DNA of 64,000 nucleotides from NCBI RefSeq assembly GCF_002179965.1, contig NZ_NGUQ01000001.1, positions 124,001 to 188,000 on the forward strand, given 5' to 3'. Below, in pieces: positions 9,337-18,480 of this stretch. Under the pieces are notes generated by a model. That model had not been told where the DNA came from and searched no databases. It worked only from the letters and a program-made list of their open reading frames with translations. This stretch comes from Pandoraea sp. PE-S2T-3 (GTDB taxonomy: Bacteria; Pseudomonadota; Gammaproteobacteria; Burkholderiales; Burkholderiaceae). A program made the position numbers and the translations under genes. Position 1 is the stretch's first letter; every line of letters starts with the position of its first letter.

Positions 9337-10503
9337 ATGAGCGAATCGGCGACCCCCACTGCCAATCAACCGTTCCTGCCGTTCACGCGGCCCAGCATCG
9401 ACGACGCGACCATTGCAGGCGTCACCGAAGTGCTGCGTTCGGGCTGGATCACCTCGGGCCCGCAAGTAAAGGCCTTCGAACAAGCGTTGTCCGAATTTTT
9501 CGGCGGGCGCCCTGTGCGCACGTTCAATTCGGGCACGGCCACGCTGGAAATCGGCCTGCGCATTGCCGGCGTGCAAAGCGGTGACGAAGTCATCACCACG
9601 CCGCTGTCGTGGGTGGCTACCGCGAACGTCATTCTCGAAGTAGGCGCCACGCCCGTATTCGTCGATGTCGATCCGGCCACGCGCAACATCGATCTCGATC
9701 TGCTCGAAAAGGCGATCACCCCGAAGACGCGCGCCATCATCCCCGTCTATCTCGCCGGGCTGCCGGTCGATATGGATCGTCTGTACGACATCGCGCGCCG
9801 CCACAACCTGCGCGTGATCGAAGACGCGGCTCAGGCCATGGGCTCGACCTGGAAGGGCAAGCGCATCGGCGCGTTCGGCGATCTGATCTCGTTCAGCTTC
9901 CATCCGAACAAGAACCTGACGTCGATCGAAGGCGGCGCCCTCGTGTTCAACAACGAGGACGAAGCGCGTCTGGCCGAGAAGTACCGTCTGCAAGGCGTGA
10001 CGCGTATCGGCATGGACGGCATGGATGTCGACGTGCTCGGCGGCAAGTACAACCTGACCGACGTGGCCGCCCGTGTCGGTGTGGGCCAGATGCCGCATCT
10101 CGCCGAATTCAACCGCCGCCGCACCGAACTCGCCCAGTTGTATTTCAAGGGACTCTCGAACGGTGCGGCCGCCGCGCTGGGCCTCGGCCTGCCGCCCGCC
10201 GACTTCGAGAACTCGAACTGGCATATGTTCCAGGTCGAACTGCCGCTGGATCGCCTGACGATCAGCCGCGCCGACTTCATGGAAAAGCTCAAGGCGGCCG
10301 GCATCGGCAGCGGCGTACACTATCCCGCCATTCACCTGTTTACAATGTATCGGGCACTTGGACATCACGAAGGGCAGTTCCCGCAGACCGAGCGTCTGGG
10401 TCGCTCGCTCCTCACGCTGCCCCTGTTCCCTGCCATGACGAACGACGACGTCACGCGCGTTTGCGACGCCGTCAACGCCATTAGCGCCAATCATCAAAAA
10501 TGA
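9337..10503 (+). CDS. arnB: UDP-4-amino-4-deoxy-L-arabinose--oxoglutarate aminotransferase
   Basis: PLP enzyme that transaminates UDP-4-keto-pentose to UDP-L-Ara4N using glutamate. The ATG at 9337 is chosen over an in-frame TTG at 9325; the mature sequence from FLPFTRPSIDDATIAGV is unmistakable either way. Motifs include the RSGWITSGPQVKAFE segment, FNSGTATLEIGL, the EDAAQAMGSTWKGKRIG block and the PLP lysine in SFHPNKNLTSIEGGA. The stop overlaps the arnC start (ATGA), indicating translational coupling. Confidence 0.94.
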   Translation: MSESATPTANQPFLPFTRPSIDDATIAGVTEVLRSGWITSGPQVKAFEQALSEFFGGRPVRTFNSGTATLEIGLRIAGVQSGDEVITTPLSWVATANVILEVGATPVFVDVDPATRNIDLDLLEKAITPKTRAIIPVYLAGLPVDMDRLYDIARRHNLRVIEDAAQAMGSTWKGKRIGAFGDLISFSFHPNKNLTSIEGGALVFNNEDEARLAEKYRLQGVTRIGMDGMDVDVLGGKYNLTDVAARVGVGQMPHLAEFNRRRTELAQLYFKGLSNGAAAALGLGLPPADFENSNWHMFQVELPLDRLTISRADFMEKLKAAGIGSGVHYPAIHLFTMYRALGHHEGQFPQTERLGRSLLTLPLFPAMTNDDVTRVCDAVNAISANHQK

Positions 10504-11567
10504 CTCATCCACAACTCTCCGTCGTCATCCCGGTTTATAACGAAGAGGCTGGCCTCGCCGCCCTCTTCACCCGGCTATACCCGGCGCTCGACCAACTGGG
10601 GCTGACCTACGAAGTGGTGTTCGTCAATGACGGCAGCCGCGACCGCTCGGCCGCCATTCTTGCCGAACAGTACCGCCTGCGCCCGGACGTGACGCGCGTC
10701 GTGCTGTTCAACGGCAACTATGGCCAGCACATGGCCATTCTGGCGGGCTTCGAACACACGCGTGGCGAATGGGTCATCACGCTCGACGCCGACCTCCAGA
10801 ACCCGCCGGAAGAAATCGGCAAGCTGGTCGATCAACTGGCCGCCGGTCACGACTATGTGGGCACGATCCGCATGAACCGTCAGGACACGTGGTTCCGCCG
10901 GAATGCCTCGCGCCTCATGAATCGTCTGCGCGAGCGCATCACGCGCATCCGCATGACCGATCAGGGCTGCATGCTGCGCGGCTACAGCCGCCATATCGTG
11001 GACACCGTCAATCAGTGCCGCGAGATCAACACGTTCATCCCGGCGCTGGCTTACACCTTTGCGCAGAATCCGACCGAAGTGCACGTCGCGCACGAAGAAC
11101 GCTTTGCCGGCGAGTCGAAATACTCGCTCTATAGCCTGATTCGCCTGAACTTCGATCTGGTGACCGGTTTCTCGGTCGTGCCGCTGCAATGGCTCTCGGG
11201 CGTGGGCATTACGTTGTCCGCCGCGTCGGGCGTGCTGTTCGTCGTGCTGATGGCACGCCGTTTCCTGTTCGGCTCGGAAGTCCAGGGCGTATTCACCCTG
11301 TTTGCTGTCACGTTCTGCCTGCTCGGCGTGATTCTGTTCGGCATGGGCCTGCTCGGCGAGTACATCGGCCGTATCTATCAGCAGGTGCGTCAGCGTCCGC
11401 GCTATCTGGTGCAAGCCGTGCTGCAAGAGCAGTCGGGCCGCAGCGCCGCCACGGCAGCCCTGTCGAATAGTTCGAACAGCTCGGCCGCCGGCGCGACGGA
11501 ACTGGGTGCGGACGCCGCGCAGGATGCCGCATCGGACAGCCCCGCCCATCGTACGGGTGCACGTTGA
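10500..11567 (+). CDS. arnC: Undecaprenyl-phosphate 4-deoxy-4-formamido-L-arabinose transferase
   Basis: GT2-family transferase that loads the formylated sugar nucleotide onto undecaprenyl phosphate at the inner membrane. The 355-residue protein opens with LSVVIPVYNEEAGL, carries the metal-binding DADLQNPPEEIGK motif, and has two hydrophobic helices near residues 230-295. The last roughly 45 residues are a low-complexity Ala/Ser tail (SNSSNSS) that extends beyond the usual end of the family. It overlaps the preceding gene by four bases and lies next to the formyltransferase. Confidence 0.93.
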   Translation: MTHPQLSVVIPVYNEEAGLAALFTRLYPALDQLGLTYEVVFVNDGSRDRSAAILAEQYRLRPDVTRVVLFNGNYGQHMAILAGFEHTRGEWVITLDADLQNPPEEIGKLVDQLAAGHDYVGTIRMNRQDTWFRRNASRLMNRLRERITRIRMTDQGCMLRGYSRHIVDTVNQCREINTFIPALAYTFAQNPTEVHVAHEERFAGESKYSLYSLIRLNFDLVTGFSVVPLQWLSGVGITLSAASGVLFVVLMARRFLFGSEVQGVFTLFAVTFCLLGVILFGMGLLGEYIGRIYQQVRQRPRYLVQAVLQEQSGRSAATAALSNSSNSSAAGATELGADAAQDAASDSPAHRTGAR

Positions 11568-11590
11568 CAGGCCCGGAAATTACACACGTC

Positions 11591-12496
11591 ATGAGTTCCA
11601 AAGCTGTCGTATTCGCTTATCACAACGTCGGCGTGCGCTGCCTGCAAGTGCTGCTCGCACGCGGCGTCGATGTCGCGCTCGTGGTGACCCATCAGGACAA
11701 CCCGAACGAGAACATCTGGTTCGGCAGCGTGGCCTCGGTCGCCGCCGAGCACGGCATTCCGGTCATCACGCCCGACGATCCGGCCGATCCCGCGCTGGCG
11801 GCCCAGATCGCCGCCGTCGCACCGGATTTCATCTTCTCGTTCTATTACCGCCACATGATCCCGGTGCCGGTGCTGGCGATCGCCCCGAAGGGGGCGTTCA
11901 ACATGCACGGCTCGCTGCTGCCGAAGTATCGCGGCCGCGTGCCGGTGAACTGGGCGGTTTTGAAGGGCGAAACGGAAACGGGTGCCACGCTGCACGAGAT
12001 GGCCCTCAAGCCGGACGCGGGCGCCATCATCGACCAGACGTCGGTGCCCATCCTGCCGGACGACACGGCGGGCGAGGTGTTCGAGAAAGTCACGGTGGCC
12101 GCCGAGCAGACGCTCTGGCGTTGCCTGCCGGCGCTACTGGCGGGCACGGCGCCCCGCCATGCCAACAATTTGGCCGAAGGCAGCTATTTTGGCGGCCGCA
12201 AGCCGGAAGACGGCCGTATCGACTGGACGAAGCCTGCCGTCGAGGTCTATAACCTGATTCGTGCGGTCGCCCCGCCGTATCCGGGCGCGTTTACCGATGT
12301 CGGCGAGCGCCGCTGGGTGGTCACGCGGGCCCGCCTGTCACGGGCGCCCGCCCCCGCCGGTTTGCCCTGCGGCGTGCAAGTAGTGGATAATGCGCTCCTT
12401 GGCGTTTGCGGCGACGGAAATGCCCTCGTCATTCATGAACTAACGCTGGACGGCAAGGTTGTCACGCCGACACAGTTTTCCCAGCTCAATCACTGA
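11591..12496 (+). CDS. UDP-L-Ara4N formyltransferase (ArnA N-terminal half as a stand-alone gene)
   Basis: N10-formyltetrahydrofolate-dependent formyltransferase acting on UDP-L-Ara4N. The ATG at 11591 (MSSKAVVFAYHNVG) matches the ArnA N-terminus; an in-frame TTG at 11564 would add nine residues and overlap arnC. The catalytic Asn-His pair lies in NMHGSLLPKYRG, and the later aspartate lies in KPDAGAIID. In E. coli this domain is fused to the dehydrogenase as one 660-residue ArnA; here it is a separate 301-residue protein immediately before the dehydrogenase gene, as in other Burkholderiales. Confidence 0.92.
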   Translation: MSSKAVVFAYHNVGVRCLQVLLARGVDVALVVTHQDNPNENIWFGSVASVAAEHGIPVITPDDPADPALAAQIAAVAPDFIFSFYYRHMIPVPVLAIAPKGAFNMHGSLLPKYRGRVPVNWAVLKGETETGATLHEMALKPDAGAIIDQTSVPILPDDTAGEVFEKVTVAAEQTLWRCLPALLAGTAPRHANNLAEGSYFGGRKPEDGRIDWTKPAVEVYNLIRAVAPPYPGAFTDVGERRWVVTRARLSRAPAPAGLPCGVQVVDNALLGVCGDGNALVIHELTLDGKVVTPTQFSQLNH

Positions 12497-12503
12497 CCGT
12501 AAT

Positions 12504-13547
12504 ATGAAAAAAGTCCTGATTCTCGGTGTCAACGGGTTCATCGGCCACCATCTGTCGAAACGCATCCTGGAGACGACCGACTGGGAAGTTTATGGCATGG
12601 ACATGCTCACGGACCGCCTTGGCGATCTGATCAACCACGAGCGCATGCACTTCTTCGAAGGCGACATCACGATCAACAAGGAATGGGTCGAGTACCACAT
12701 TCGCAAGTGCGACGTGATTCTCCCGCTGGTGGCCATTGCAACGCCGGCAACCTACGTGAAGGCGCCGCTGCGCGTGTTCGAACTCGACTTCGAGGCGAAC
12801 CTGCCGATCGTTCGCTCGGCCGTGAAGTACGGCAAGCATCTGGTGTTCCCGTCGACCTCCGAGGTCTACGGCATGTGCACCGACGGTGAATTCGACCCGG
12901 AAAACTCGCCGCTGATCTACGGCCCGATCAACAAGCCGCGCTGGATTTACGCCTGCTCGAAGCAGCTCATGGATCGTGTGATCTGGGGCTACGGCATGCA
13001 GGAAGGCCTGAATTTCTCGCTGTTCCGCCCGTTCAACTGGATTGGCGCCGGCCTGGACTCGATCTACACGCCGAAGGAAGGTTCGTCGCGCGTGGTCACG
13101 CAGTTCCTGGGTCACATCGCCCGTGGCGAGAACATCAGCCTGGTCGACGGCGGCAGCCAGAAGCGCGCGTTCACGGACATCGATGACGGTATCGACGCGC
13201 TCGTGCGCATCATCGACAACAAGAACAACGTTGCCAGCGGCAAGATCTACAACATCGGCAACCCGAAGAACAACTTCTCGGTGCGCGAACTGGCCAACAT
13301 GATGCTGAAGCTGGCCGGCGAATTCCCCGAGTACGCCGAGACGGCCAAGAAGGTTCAGATCGTCGAAACGTCGTCGGACGCCTACTACGGCACCGGCTAC
13401 CAGGACGTGCAGAACCGTGTGCCGAAGATCGAAAACACGATGCAGGAACTGGGCTGGGCACCGACCACGACGATGGACGACGCCCTGCGCAAGATCTTCG
13501 AAGCATATCGCGGCCACGTCGCCGAAGCTCGCCGACTGGTCGAGTAA
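12504..13547 (+). CDS. UDP-glucuronate oxidative decarboxylase (ArnA C-terminal half as a stand-alone gene)
   Basis: Short-chain dehydrogenase that oxidatively decarboxylates UDP-glucuronate to UDP-4-keto-pentose, the first committed step to L-Ara4N. The ATG at 12504 gives MKKVLILGVNGFIGHHL with the NAD-binding GxxGFIG motif at the very N-terminus, and 347 residues. The catalytic Tyr-x-x-x-Lys is visible as YACSK, preceded by the STSEVYG segment. It begins seven bases after the formyltransferase stop, so the two halves of ArnA are adjacent but unfused. Confidence 0.94.
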   Translation: MKKVLILGVNGFIGHHLSKRILETTDWEVYGMDMLTDRLGDLINHERMHFFEGDITINKEWVEYHIRKCDVILPLVAIATPATYVKAPLRVFELDFEANLPIVRSAVKYGKHLVFPSTSEVYGMCTDGEFDPENSPLIYGPINKPRWIYACSKQLMDRVIWGYGMQEGLNFSLFRPFNWIGAGLDSIYTPKEGSSRVVTQFLGHIARGENISLVDGGSQKRAFTDIDDGIDALVRIIDNKNNVASGKIYNIGNPKNNFSVRELANMMLKLAGEFPEYAETAKKVQIVETSSDAYYGTGYQDVQNRVPKIENTMQELGWAPTTTMDDALRKIFEAYRGHVAEARRLVE

Positions 13548-13600
13548 GCATCAGACCCGCTTCCCCATGGTGGCGGGTCTCGTTGCATGAATCGCACTGC

Positions 13601-13635
13601 ACGCCCGGTGCGCCCCTGGCGCATCGGGCGTTTTT
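13601..13635 (+). terminator. Intrinsic terminator between the ArnA dehydrogenase gene and arnD
   Basis: A GC-rich stem with arms ACGCCCGGTGCGCC and GGCGCATCGGGCGT (one G-T pair) is followed directly by TTTTT. The shape is a textbook rho-independent terminator. It lies inside what would otherwise be one arn operon. Confidence 0.8.
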
Positions 13636-13790
13636 GACTCGGTATTTCCTACGTAATGTCTACGTAATGCCTGCGCATTTCCCGCGAATGGCTCGTGAAT
13701 CGCCCGGGCATCGCGTGCGCAGCTAATGTTTTCGCGGCATCCGCAACATCGGGCACCCGGCGTGCCACGATGCCCCACACGAGGACGGCT

Positions 13791-14696
13791 ATGGCCAAGA
13801 TTGTCCTGAAGATTGACGTCGACACCCTGCGCGGTACTCGCGAAGGCGTGCCCAACCTGCTCGCCGCATTGGCGGAGCATCAGGCGCAGGCCACCTTCCT
13901 GTTCAGCCTGGGGCCGGACCATACCGGTTGGGCGCTCAAGCGCGTCTTCCGTCCCGGCTTTCTGAAGAAAGTGTCGCGCACATCGGTGGTTGAGCATTAC
14001 GGCTTCAAGACGCTGATGTACGGCACGCTGCTGCCCGGGCCCGATATCGGCCTGCGTGCGGCCGACGTCATGCGCACCGTGCAGACCGCCGGCCACGAGA
14101 CCGGCATCCACACGTGGGACCACACGTACTGGCAGGACAATGTGCGCGGACGTGACGCCGATTGGACGCAACGCCAGATGTCACAGGCCTACGCCCGCTT
14201 CGGCCAGATCTTCGGTGCACCGCCGGTGACGCACGGCGCGGCCGGCTGGCAGATGAACAACCACGCGTTTCGCCAGATCGACGCCTGGGGCATGAAGTAT
14301 TCGTCCGACGGGCGCGGCCACGCCCCGCATTACCCGATCGTCGACGGCGTGCGCCTGAACCACGTGCAGATGCCCACGACGCTGCCGACGGTCGACGAAC
14401 TGCTCGGCGTCGATGACCGCGACGCGAATGCCGTGGCCGAACACCTGCTTGCCCTGACTCGCGATCCGGCGCAAGATCACGTGTTCACGCTGCACGCGGA
14501 ACTTGAAGGTCAGAAGCTTGCCCCGCTGTTCCGCCAGGTGCTGGCCGGATGGCGTCGCCAGGGGCATGATCTGGTGACCATGGGTCAGTACTACGAGACG
14601 CTCGATCTCGCCAGCCTGGCGGCACGTCCGGTGGTGTGGGGCGAAGTCCAGGGCCGCTCGGGCGACTTGATTCTCGAGGGCCAGGCAGCCGCCTGA
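13791..14696 (+). CDS. arnD: 4-deoxy-4-formamido-L-arabinose-phosphoundecaprenol deformylase
   Basis: Polysaccharide-deacetylase (NodB) family enzyme that removes the formyl group from the lipid-linked sugar before transfer to lipid A. The ATG at 13791 with GAGGA about five bases upstream gives MAKIVLKIDVDTLRG, the canonical ArnD start, and 301 residues. The metal-binding aspartate is in KIDVDTLRGT and the histidines in GIHTWDHTYWQDN. A terminator precedes it, so it may have its own promoter or depend on read-through. Confidence 0.93.
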   Translation: MAKIVLKIDVDTLRGTREGVPNLLAALAEHQAQATFLFSLGPDHTGWALKRVFRPGFLKKVSRTSVVEHYGFKTLMYGTLLPGPDIGLRAADVMRTVQTAGHETGIHTWDHTYWQDNVRGRDADWTQRQMSQAYARFGQIFGAPPVTHGAAGWQMNNHAFRQIDAWGMKYSSDGRGHAPHYPIVDGVRLNHVQMPTTLPTVDELLGVDDRDANAVAEHLLALTRDPAQDHVFTLHAELEGQKLAPLFRQVLAGWRRQGHDLVTMGQYYETLDLASLAARPVVWGEVQGRSGDLILEGQAAA

Positions 14697-14765
14697 ACCC
14701 GCTTTCCCGCGATCCCCCCCAGATTCCCTTTTCCGGCCTTGAACGGCCACCCCAAGGAGACCAAC

Positions 14766-15227
14766 GTGACGGTAGCCATCGACACTCTCGTGCCTGACTT
14801 CACCGCACCGGCCACTGGCGGCGACTTCTCGCTCAAGGCCCATCGTGGCCAGAAGGTAGTGATCTATTTTTATCCGAAAGACAACACGCCCGGCTGCACC
14901 ACCGAGGGCATGAACTTTCGCGATAGCTACGCCGAGTTTCAGGCGGCCGGCGCGCAGATCGTCGGCGTGTCGCGCGACAGCCTGCGCTCGCACGAGAATT
15001 TCCAGCGCAAGCTCGAACTGCCCTTCCCGCTGATCTCCGATGGCGACGAAGCGGTGTGCAAGTTGTTCGGTGTCATCAAGCTGAAAAAACTCTATGGCAA
15101 AGAACATATGGGGATCGAACGCAGTACGTTCGTGATCGACGAAAAGGGTGTGCTGCGTCTGGAATGGCGTGGCGTGCGCGTGCCGGACCACGTCAGCGAT
15201 GTACTCGCTGCCGTCAAGGCACTCTGA
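14766..15227 (+). CDS. bcp: Thioredoxin-dependent thiol peroxidase (Bcp/PrxQ type)
   Basis: Peroxiredoxin that reduces hydrogen and organic peroxides in the cytoplasm. The GTG at 14766 is chosen because AAGGAGA lies just upstream; the product has 153 residues. The peroxidatic cysteine is in DNTPGCTTEG. The second cysteine found five residues later in the E. coli enzyme is replaced (GMNFRD), so this is a one-cysteine or atypical variant; another cysteine occurs in EAVCKLFG. It is convergent with nothing and stands alone between arnD and phoH. Confidence 0.9.
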   Translation: MTVAIDTLVPDFTAPATGGDFSLKAHRGQKVVIYFYPKDNTPGCTTEGMNFRDSYAEFQAAGAQIVGVSRDSLRSHENFQRKLELPFPLISDGDEAVCKLFGVIKLKKLYGKEHMGIERSTFVIDEKGVLRLEWRGVRVPDHVSDVLAAVKAL

Positions 15228-15593
15228 AGGTGAAAATGGCGCATCGGCGTAGCGATGATGCGGCGCTGATGCAGCGTTGACCCAACGGTGCCGGGCAATG
15301 TCCGGCCGACCTGGGCGTCAGCGTCCGAGCGCTATTCGCGAACGTGTTGCCAAAGCGTCGACGACGCCGCCAGTCAGGTGATTCGACGCTATACAAGCAC
15401 CGTCAGAGACGTTATAGTCGGTCGTAATGATCAAGCGCATTGAACGAGACTATTGCAGGCGTCGCCACGGCGGCGCCTTCAGCCAAGCCGCCTCTCCGGT
15501 GCGTCCGGGCAGGCGGCTTTTTTGTTGCCGGGATGTGATGTATTGCGGTCTGTCCCGGCCGAGTAGTGTTGTGTTTTCTTGAACGGGAAATCT
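15228..15593. other. Intergenic region between bcp and the PhoH-family gene
   Basis: No convincing gene is seen in these 366 bases. They contain an intrinsic terminator at 15485-15523 and, before it, a GC-rich inverted stretch (about 15459-15478). No clear sigma-70 promoter or RNA gene could be recognised. Confidence 0.6.
15485..15523 (+). terminator. Intrinsic terminator
   Basis: Arms AAGCCGCCT (15485-15493) and AGGCGGCTT (15511-15519) form a 9-bp stem followed by a T run. It lies well downstream of bcp and shortly before the PhoH-family gene; the flanking A and T make it mostly plus-strand directed. Confidence 0.7.
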
Positions 15594-17333
15594 ATGCCAT
15601 TGCCATCGGCGCCGACCAAACCGGGCACGCTGCTTGCCCCGGAACAATTCCCCACTCGCCTCAAACCTTCGCGCACGGAGGCCAAGAAACCGATCCCCTC
15701 GTCTGAACAACATGCACTGGGCGAATCGTCTGGTGCGGCTGGTACGGCCGAATTGAAGGTCGTCCCCACGACATCACCCGTGGCGCAGACTGCACCTCAG
15801 TCGCCACCCGCTGTTGCACGCTCGCCGCGTTCGGCACCTGTGGCCGACCCGTCAGGCGCGAATACGCCGCTCAAGGCGGTGAAGGCGCCCGCACCGGCCA
15901 ACGGCGCGAAACGCGCGCGCGTGAAAGACCTGGAACCAGCCAAGCTCTTCGTACTCGACACGAATGTGCTCATGCACGATCCGAGCAGCCTGTTCCGCTT
16001 TGAAGAGCACGACGTCTATCTGCCGATGATGACGTTGGAAGAGCTCGACAATCACAAGAAGGGCATGTCGGAAGTGGCGCGCAATGCGCGTCAGGTGAGC
16101 CGCACGCTCGACGGGCTGGTCGCCGAAAGCGGCACGAAGTCGATGTCCGAGGGCATTCCGCTCTCGCGCCTTGGCAACAAGGACGCCACGGGCCGCCTGT
16201 ACTTCCAGACCGACCTGCCCGAACCGCCGCCGCTCGAAGGGCTGCCGCAGGGCAAGGCCGACAATCAGATTCTGAGCGTCGTGCGTGCCTTGCAGGACAA
16301 GTTCCGCGATCGTCAGGTCGTGCTGGTGTCGAAAGACATCAACATGCGCGTCAAGGCGCATGCGCTCGGTCTGCCGGCGGAAGACTACTTCAACGACAAG
16401 GTGCTCGAGGACAGCGATCTGCTCTACTCGGGCGTGATGTCCCTGCCGCCGGACTTCTGGACGAAGCACGGCAAGGGCATGGAAAGCTGGCAGGACAACC
16501 GCACCGGCACCACGTTCTACCGCATCACCGGGCCGTCGTGCACCAGCTTCCTCATCAACCAGTTCGTGTATCTCGAGACGAATAACGGCGAAGCGCCGTT
16601 CTACGCTCAGGTGCGCGAGATCAACGGCAAGACGGCGTTGTTGCAGACGCTGCGCGACTACGGTCACCACAAGAACAACGTGTGGGGTATCACGGCGCGC
16701 AACCGCGAGCAGAACTTTGCGCTGAACCTGCTGATGAATCCGGAAATCGACTTCATCACGCTGCTGGGTCAGGCAGGCACCGGCAAAACGCTGCTGGCGC
16801 TGGCGGCCGGTCTGGCGCAGACGCTAGACGAGAAGCGCTACAACGAGATCATCATCACGCGCGCAACCGTGCCCGTCGGTGAAGATATCGGCTTCCTGCC
16901 GGGCACCGAGGAAGAGAAGATGCAACCGTGGATGGGCGCATTCGACGACAACCTCGAAGTACTGCAAAAGACCGACGACTCCGCCGGTGAATGGGGCCGC
17001 GCAGCCACGCAGGAACTGATTCGCTCGCGACTCAAGGTCAAGAGCATGAACTTCATGCGCGGCCGCACGTTCGTGAACAAGTTCGTCATCATCGATGAGG
17101 CGCAGAATCTGACGCCGAAGCAGATGAAGACGCTTGTGACGCGCGCCGGTCCTGGCACCAAGCTGATCTGCCTGGGCAACATCGCGCAGATCGACACGCC
17201 GTATCTGACCGAAGGCAGCTCGGGTCTGACCTACGTCGTGGATCGCTTCAAGGGCTGGGGTCACAGCGGTCACGTGACGCTCGCACGCGGTGAGCGTTCG
17301 CGTCTGGCCGATTACGCAGCAGAAATCCTGTAA
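15594..17333 (+). CDS. PIN domain-PhoH ATPase fusion (PhoH2/YlaK type)
   Basis: A 579-residue protein combining an N-terminal PIN ribonuclease domain and a C-terminal PhoH helicase-like ATPase, an arrangement linked in other bacteria to RNA unwinding and cleavage. The first ~105 residues are proline/alanine-rich and probably disordered. The PIN domain begins at KLFVLDTNVLMHDP with conserved acidic residues (TLEELDNHKK, VSKDINMR). Walker A is GQAGTGKTLLALA and Walker B is FVIIDEAQNLTPKQMK. The ATG at 15594 is preferred to the in-frame TTG at 15579. A strong terminator follows. Confidence 0.88.
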   Translation: MPLPSAPTKPGTLLAPEQFPTRLKPSRTEAKKPIPSSEQHALGESSGAAGTAELKVVPTTSPVAQTAPQSPPAVARSPRSAPVADPSGANTPLKAVKAPAPANGAKRARVKDLEPAKLFVLDTNVLMHDPSSLFRFEEHDVYLPMMTLEELDNHKKGMSEVARNARQVSRTLDGLVAESGTKSMSEGIPLSRLGNKDATGRLYFQTDLPEPPPLEGLPQGKADNQILSVVRALQDKFRDRQVVLVSKDINMRVKAHALGLPAEDYFNDKVLEDSDLLYSGVMSLPPDFWTKHGKGMESWQDNRTGTTFYRITGPSCTSFLINQFVYLETNNGEAPFYAQVREINGKTALLQTLRDYGHHKNNVWGITARNREQNFALNLLMNPEIDFITLLGQAGTGKTLLALAAGLAQTLDEKRYNEIIITRATVPVGEDIGFLPGTEEEKMQPWMGAFDDNLEVLQKTDDSAGEWGRAATQELIRSRLKVKSMNFMRGRTFVNKFVIIDEAQNLTPKQMKTLVTRAGPGTKLICLGNIAQIDTPYLTEGSSGLTYVVDRFKGWGHSGHVTLARGERSRLADYAAEIL

Positions 17334-17361
17334 CGCTGACGAAGCTTCACTCGCAGCGATG

Positions 17362-17386
17362 ACGGCGCCTTCGGGCGCCGTTTTTT
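17362..17386 (+). terminator. Intrinsic terminator of the PhoH-family gene
   Basis: Stem ACGGCGCC / GGCGCCGT with a short TTCGG-type loop, followed by TTTTTT. It starts 28 bases after the stop codon and is a clear rho-independent terminator. Confidence 0.85.
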
Positions 17387-17574
17387 ATTCATGTTGAAAA
17401 GTTGTCGAACGGTCAGTCATCTCCACCGACCTCGCAGTCCAAACGCAGCATTGATGGCGCGGCGCTGACAAAATCACCCGGGAACTGCCTGTTTTGTGAC
17501 CTCGACGCCACAAAAAGTCCGGATTTCGGCACTTATGCGATGCATTCGCCCGGTAAGCGTCGTAAACTCGGCGC

Positions 17575-18429
17575 ATGCGAATCCAGCGCCCCTTCCGCAT
17601 TCATCGCTCCACCGCCGCCCACCCGGCATCGCCGCGTGCGCATGCGCTGCCGTCACTGGCGTGGTTGTCGGGACGTTGCGTCGCCGTGCTGGCCGTCACC
17701 GTACTGGCCGCGGCCTGCTCCTCCGGCCCCAGCGTCCGCCAAGGCAGCAACGCCAATTTCGGCAACCGCACGATGGGCCCCGAGCGTAGCGCCGGGCAGG
17801 AGGAAATCACGATCGAGGCGATGAGTCTCGTCGGCATTCCTTACCGTTACGGCGGCAATACGCCGGATTCCGGTTTCGATTGCAGCGGTCTGGTTCGTTA
17901 TGTGGTGGCGCGCGCCGCGGGTGTGAATCTGCCGCGCACGACTGCCGACATGAGCAGCATCGGTACGCCGCTCGAACGCGACGACCTCGCCTCCGGCGAC
18001 CTCATCTTCTTCAATACGACGGGACGCGCCCACTCGCACGTGGGTATCTATGTCGGTCAGGGGAAATTCGTGCACGCGCCGAATACGGGCGGGACAGTAC
18101 GGCTGGAAAGCCTGTACATCCCGTACTGGGCACGCCGCATCGATGGCGTCCGGCGCGTGGCGGCCAACAAGGCGCCGGCAGGCAATACGACTTACGTGAA
18201 CCGTTCCGCACCGGATACGGTGGCGGCACAGACGCCGGCAACGGCACCACTGCCAGTCGTGCCGATGAACACCGCACCGAACCGTCCGTTGACGTCAGCG
18301 ACGCCCTCGCCGCTCGAAACACCACAAGTGGCACCGCAAACGGCACCACCGAATCGCACGGCCAATCTGGTCCCGCCGCCAGCTCAGGACGACGACCCCA
18401 TCGCACGCTTCGCCAACAGTTCGATGTAA
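17575..18429 (+). CDS. NlpC/P60 family lipoprotein, probable peptidoglycan endopeptidase
   Basis: A 284-residue secreted lipoprotein expected to cut peptide cross-links in peptidoglycan. The N-terminus has a basic stretch, a hydrophobic core and a lipobox (VTVLAAACSS), so it is probably an outer-membrane lipoprotein. The C40 catalytic cysteine is in SGFDCSGLVRYV and the catalytic histidine in AHSHVGIYVGQG. The final ~100 residues after the domain are Pro/Thr/Ala-rich (PLPVVPMNTAPNRPL) and look like a flexible tail. No partner gene is adjacent. Confidence 0.88.
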   Translation: MRIQRPFRIHRSTAAHPASPRAHALPSLAWLSGRCVAVLAVTVLAAACSSGPSVRQGSNANFGNRTMGPERSAGQEEITIEAMSLVGIPYRYGGNTPDSGFDCSGLVRYVVARAAGVNLPRTTADMSSIGTPLERDDLASGDLIFFNTTGRAHSHVGIYVGQGKFVHAPNTGGTVRLESLYIPYWARRIDGVRRVAANKAPAGNTTYVNRSAPDTVAAQTPATAPLPVVPMNTAPNRPLTSATPSPLETPQVAPQTAPPNRTANLVPPPAQDDDPIARFANSSM

Positions 18430-18480
18430 CGACTTCTGGCCGACGAGGTATTGCACCCCGTTCGGCCTTGTCTTGCCAGA

